Assembly: GCA_002342785.1 (NCBI GenBank)
Contig: DDQV01000175.1
Coordinates: 1 to 8,603, forward strand
Origin: Fusobacteriaceae bacterium UBA2433
GTDB lineage: Bacteria > Fusobacteriota > Fusobacteriia > Fusobacteriales > Fusobacteriaceae
Length of the DNA stretch: 8,603 bases
Direction: 5' to 3'
Made by a program: the position numbers and the translations under genes. Shown here piece after piece: positions 6,450-8,603 of the stretch. The notes under the pieces were generated by a model. The model saw only the letters and a list, made by a program, of their open reading frames with translations. It searched no databases and was not told the origin of the DNA. Each line of letters opens with the position of its first letter. The stretch's first letter is position 1.

Positions 6450-7366
6450 TGAAGAAGAAATTATTAATACTTACTCTATTAATACTAGCACTAAGTGCGT
6501 GTTCAAATGACAATACATCTAGTGTTAGAAAAGATAATAAGATTCAAAGTATGAGAGATTATGATTCTATTCAAGGGGTAATTTCTCCTAAAAGAAAAGT
6601 TGTTATAGCTGAATTTAAAAATCAAACTAGATTCGGTAGTAGAAGTTTAGGTGGTACTTTAACTGATATTATCACTACAGAATTAGTAAAGAGTAATCGA
6701 TTTATTGTTTTAGAAAGAGAAGATCTCAGTAAAGTAATGCAAGAGATAAATTTTTCTAATACTTTGGGACAAGGGCAACTAGCATCTGATAAAAAATTTC
6801 AAGATGCGGACTATGTTATAACAGGTGCTATTACAAAATATTCTGTAAATACAACTGGTAATAAAGGTATTATCTCTAGTAGTAAAACCCAAAGAGCAGA
6901 GATCTCTTTTGATATGAAGATGATCAATGTAAGAACTGGAGAAGTAGTTCTCTCTGATCAAGGAGAAGGTGTTTCAGATGTTGAATATGGTACCACTCTA
7001 GGAATTGGAAATACCGGTGGATATGATGAAGGTCTAGAACAAGAAGCATTTAGAGCTGCTGCTATAGATGTTATGGATAATATTATTGAAACAGTAAATA
7101 AAACACCTTGGACAGCAAATATAGCTAAGGTATCTGGAGATAAACTTTATATCAATGCAGGTCAAAAAAGTAATCTGAATATAGATACAAAATTAAGTGT
7201 CTACAAACAAGGAGAAAAAATCGAATTCAATGGTAAATTTTTAGGATTTGAAGAAAACAAAATAGGAGAAGCGAAAGTAATTAATTATCTTGGTGAAGAT
7301 GCTGCTATCTTAGAATATAAAGGAGATTCCTTTACTCTTCCTGGCATAGTTAAGTTGATGAAATAA
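6449..7366 (+). CDS. CsgG-family lipoprotein with C-terminal FlgT-like domain
   Basis: 305-residue lipoprotein. The signal peptide MKKKLLILTLLILALSAC has lipobox LSAC, so C18 should be lipidated. After a polar linker (19-48), a CsgG domain spans about 49-217: KVVIAEFKNQT (50-60), a helix GTLTDIITTEL (69-79), RFIVLEREDLSKVMQEI (84-100), ADYVITGAITKYS (120-132) and DMKMINVRTGEVV (155-167). Residues about 221-305 (WTANIAKVSGDKLYINAGQ, then KIGEAKVINYLGEDAAILE) resemble the beta-rich C-terminal domain of FlgT-type proteins. CsgG itself forms the curli secretion pore; the segment matching its first transmembrane hairpin is shorter here and very polar, so a pore is uncertain and an LpoB-like periplasmic role is equally possible. 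AGGAGG at 6437-6442; the ATG shares one base with the preceding TAA (TAATG). Confidence 0.87.
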   Translation: MKKKLLILTLLILALSACSNDNTSSVRKDNKIQSMRDYDSIQGVISPKRKVVIAEFKNQTRFGSRSLGGTLTDIITTELVKSNRFIVLEREDLSKVMQEINFSNTLGQGQLASDKKFQDADYVITGAITKYSVNTTGNKGIISSSKTQRAEISFDMKMINVRTGEVVLSDQGEGVSDVEYGTTLGIGNTGGYDEGLEQEAFRAAAIDVMDNIIETVNKTPWTANIAKVSGDKLYINAGQKSNLNIDTKLSVYKQGEKIEFNGKFLGFEENKIGEAKVINYLGEDAAILEYKGDSFTLPGIVKLMK

Positions 7367-7367
7367 T

Positions 7368-8195
7368 ATGAGAAAGTATAAGTTATTTTTATTATTTTTT
7401 CTCTTAATATTTATAGGTTGTACATCTACAAAAAATTATGTGCTAAAAGCTACTCCTTCTATCCCACCAGCTAAATTAGCAATCTTACCTATCAATAATA
7501 ATACAAATGATATAGCTGGTGGATCAATCTTTAGAAAATTAATCTTTAAAGATTTTCAACAAAAAAATTCTGGATATGAAATTCAAGATCTAGAAGAAAC
7601 TGACAAACTTCTCAATGAAGCTGGGATAACAGATGGGGGGCAATTGCAATTTTTTAGACCCATTGAATTATCTGAAATTTTAGGAGTAGATGGTCTTCTC
7701 TATATAGATTTAGATGAATTAAAGTTTTTAACCTATCCTTATTATCATACTAGGTCTGTTAAAGGAACTTTTTTTCTATATAATTTTGAAAAACTCATAT
7801 GGGTAAAGCCTATTAGAGTTACTACAAAATATTTTGGTATTAAATCAATGTTTAATACTGTAAGTGGAGCAATAAGTGGAGATTCTGATAGATTAAATGA
7901 CGGATTAACTCAAGCAGGAGTGGATATAGCAATTCACCAAGGAATCAAATATGCTACTATTGCAGGATTTAAACATGAACTAATCCCAGAAATGACCTTA
8001 GTAAGTAAAAAATTATTTGATAACATTCCAAGGGGAAGTCAAGCTAATCTTTCTTATGTAAAAAAAAGTGAAGACGAGATAAAATATCTCCGAGATAAAA
8101 TAAGTAATAAAGAATCTATAGTCACCGATGAGATGTATGTAGAAAAAAAGGAAAAAATCGATGTATTAGAGGAAATTATTCCAATATTAAACTAA
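7368..8195 (+). CDS. DUF799 / GNA1162-like lipoprotein
   Basis: 275 residues with a lipoprotein signal MRKYKLFLLFFLLIFIGC; C18 is the likely lipidation site, although the -3 residue is Phe, which is unusual. The domain (about 34-200) matches DUF799: PAKLAILPINNNTND (34-48), an E-x-x-D-K-L-L-N-E-A-G-I-T-D-G-G stretch (76-91), LSEILGVDGLLYIDLDE (101-117), GTFFLYN...LIWVKP (133-148) and the glycine/isoleucine region ending IAGF (198-201). DUF799 lipoproteins are commonly encoded beside CsgG-like lipoproteins, as here. Residues about 202-275 form an extra, highly charged, probably helical tail (KSEDEIKYLRDKI). Its ATG follows the preceding stop by one base and no good Shine-Dalgarno is visible, so translation is probably coupled to the CsgG gene. 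The family is recognised; its molecular role is not established. Confidence 0.82.
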   Translation: MRKYKLFLLFFLLIFIGCTSTKNYVLKATPSIPPAKLAILPINNNTNDIAGGSIFRKLIFKDFQQKNSGYEIQDLEETDKLLNEAGITDGGQLQFFRPIELSEILGVDGLLYIDLDELKFLTYPYYHTRSVKGTFFLYNFEKLIWVKPIRVTTKYFGIKSMFNTVSGAISGDSDRLNDGLTQAGVDIAIHQGIKYATIAGFKHELIPEMTLVSKKLFDNIPRGSQANLSYVKKSEDEIKYLRDKISNKESIVTDEMYVEKKEKIDVLEEIIPILN

Positions 8196-8210
8196 AGAGG
8201 AAGTGACCAT

Positions 8211-8528
8211 ATGAGCGATATCATCTTTATAAAACCTAAAAGTTTTGAAGATTCTAAAAAAATAGTAAATTATATTGTAGAAGATAAAATTTTACATATA
8301 AACTTAACTTCATCAGACAAAAAAATATTTCAAAGAGTGTTAGATTTTATAAGTGGAGCTATCTATCTAAAAGAAGCAAAATTATTAAATCCAGCAGAAA
8401 ATATCTACCTCTCTATACCAAAAGAAGTTTCTTTTTCTTTGAATGAAGAGGATGAGGAAAATGAAGATAAAGTAGACCTAGTTGATCTAAGATATGATGA
8501 AGAAGAGGAGATCAAACCTATTTTTTAA
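8211..8528 (+). CDS. sepF: Compact SepF-like cell-division protein with acidic tail
   Basis: 105 residues. SepF polymerises, binds the FtsZ C-terminus and tethers the Z-ring to the membrane. Residues 3-75 match the SepF core: IIFIKPKSFEDSKKIVNYI (4-22), a strand ILHINLTSSDK (27-37), QRVLDFISGAIY (41-52) and AENIYLSIPKEVSFS (62-76). Usual SepF proteins are about 140-150 residues, starting with a membrane-binding amphipathic helix and a linker; here the core begins at residue 3, so that anchor is absent. Instead there is a strongly acidic tail (residues 77-100, about two thirds Asp/Glu). AGAGG at 8196-8200 is ten bases before the ATG. It is the last gene before the hairpin and lies 15 bases after the lipoprotein gene. 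The domain call is good; membrane attachment would need another protein. Confidence 0.87.
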   Translation: MSDIIFIKPKSFEDSKKIVNYIVEDKILHINLTSSDKKIFQRVLDFISGAIYLKEAKLLNPAENIYLSIPKEVSFSLNEEDEENEDKVDLVDLRYDEEEEIKPIF

Positions 8529-8544
8529 AAAAATAACTATAAAT

Positions 8545-8575
8545 TTAAAGACCTGTTATCATTGCAGGTCTTTAA
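8545..8575 (+). terminator. Terminator-like hairpin after sepF
   Basis: TTAAAGACCTG (8545-8555) and CAGGTCTTTAA (8565-8575) form a perfect 11-bp stem with a nine-base loop, 17 bases after the sepF stop. On the + strand the bases after the stem are AT-rich (ATCTATATACC) but lack a long T run; on the - strand the stem is followed by a T-rich tract (complement of 8526-8544). It could therefore act in both directions. The rest of 8529-8603 shows nothing else. Confidence 0.68.
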
Positions 8576-8603
8576 TATCTATATACCTTTAAATTATTTC
8601 AAA

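Noticed and set aside
6779..6961. 60-residue open frame on the minus strand
   Set aside because: It lies wholly inside the CsgG lipoprotein gene, has no recognisable domain and is best explained as a shadow of that gene.
1..8603. CRISPR arrays, tRNA or rRNA genes, insertion sequences, riboswitches
   Set aside because: No regularly spaced repeats, no clover-leaf or rRNA-like stretch, no transposase or terminal repeats, and no intergenic space beyond 75 bases to hold a riboswitch.

Overview
This is a strongly AT-rich window in which every credible gene lies on the + strand, packed head to tail with gaps of 0-34 bases or short overlaps. It looks like one long operon, or a few nested transcription units, closed by a terminator-like hairpin just before the window ends. 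The gene mix points to Fusobacteriota (moderate confidence). HprK, YitT, NrnA and SepF resemble Firmicutes-type core genes, but two lipoproteins of outer-membrane-associated families (CsgG and DUF799/GNA1162) imply a diderm cell.

Layout: 1-1113 is folC (folylpolyglutamate/dihydrofolate synthase), cut at its 5' end. 1118-1333 encodes a small lysine-rich one-pass membrane protein of unknown function. 1368-3269 is a double-length HPr kinase/phosphorylase made of two HprK copies joined in frame. 3295-4164 is a YitT-family membrane protein. 4192-4566 is folB (TTG start). 4553-5446 is a fusion of folK to a DUF523/TudS-like desulfurase domain. 5436-6449 is an NrnA-like DHH/DHHA1 phosphoesterase. 6449-7366 is a CsgG-domain lipoprotein and 7368-8195 a DUF799/GNA1162-like lipoprotein. 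8211-8528 is a compact SepF-like cell-division protein. A hairpin follows at 8545-8575.

Three genes (folC, folB, folK) belong to tetrahydrofolate synthesis, interrupted by carbon-control (hprK) and membrane (yitT) genes. From folB to the second lipoprotein, starts overlap or abut the preceding stops, suggesting translational coupling. The downstream half is about nucleotide turnover (NrnA), the envelope (two lipoproteins) and division (SepF).

The most notable features are the two multidomain proteins. In the HprK tandem, copy 1 has lost the P-loop but keeps the canonical C-terminal region, while copy 2 has an intact P-loop but a divergent C-terminal region. Copy 2 also has its own strong Shine-Dalgarno and in-frame ATG, giving a normal-length 310-residue HprK. 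An A8 run at the join would, with one extra A, create a TAG that separates the copies. The FolK-DUF523 join likewise carries an A9 run where either a +1 or a -1 slip would release a FolK-sized protein of 159-161 residues.
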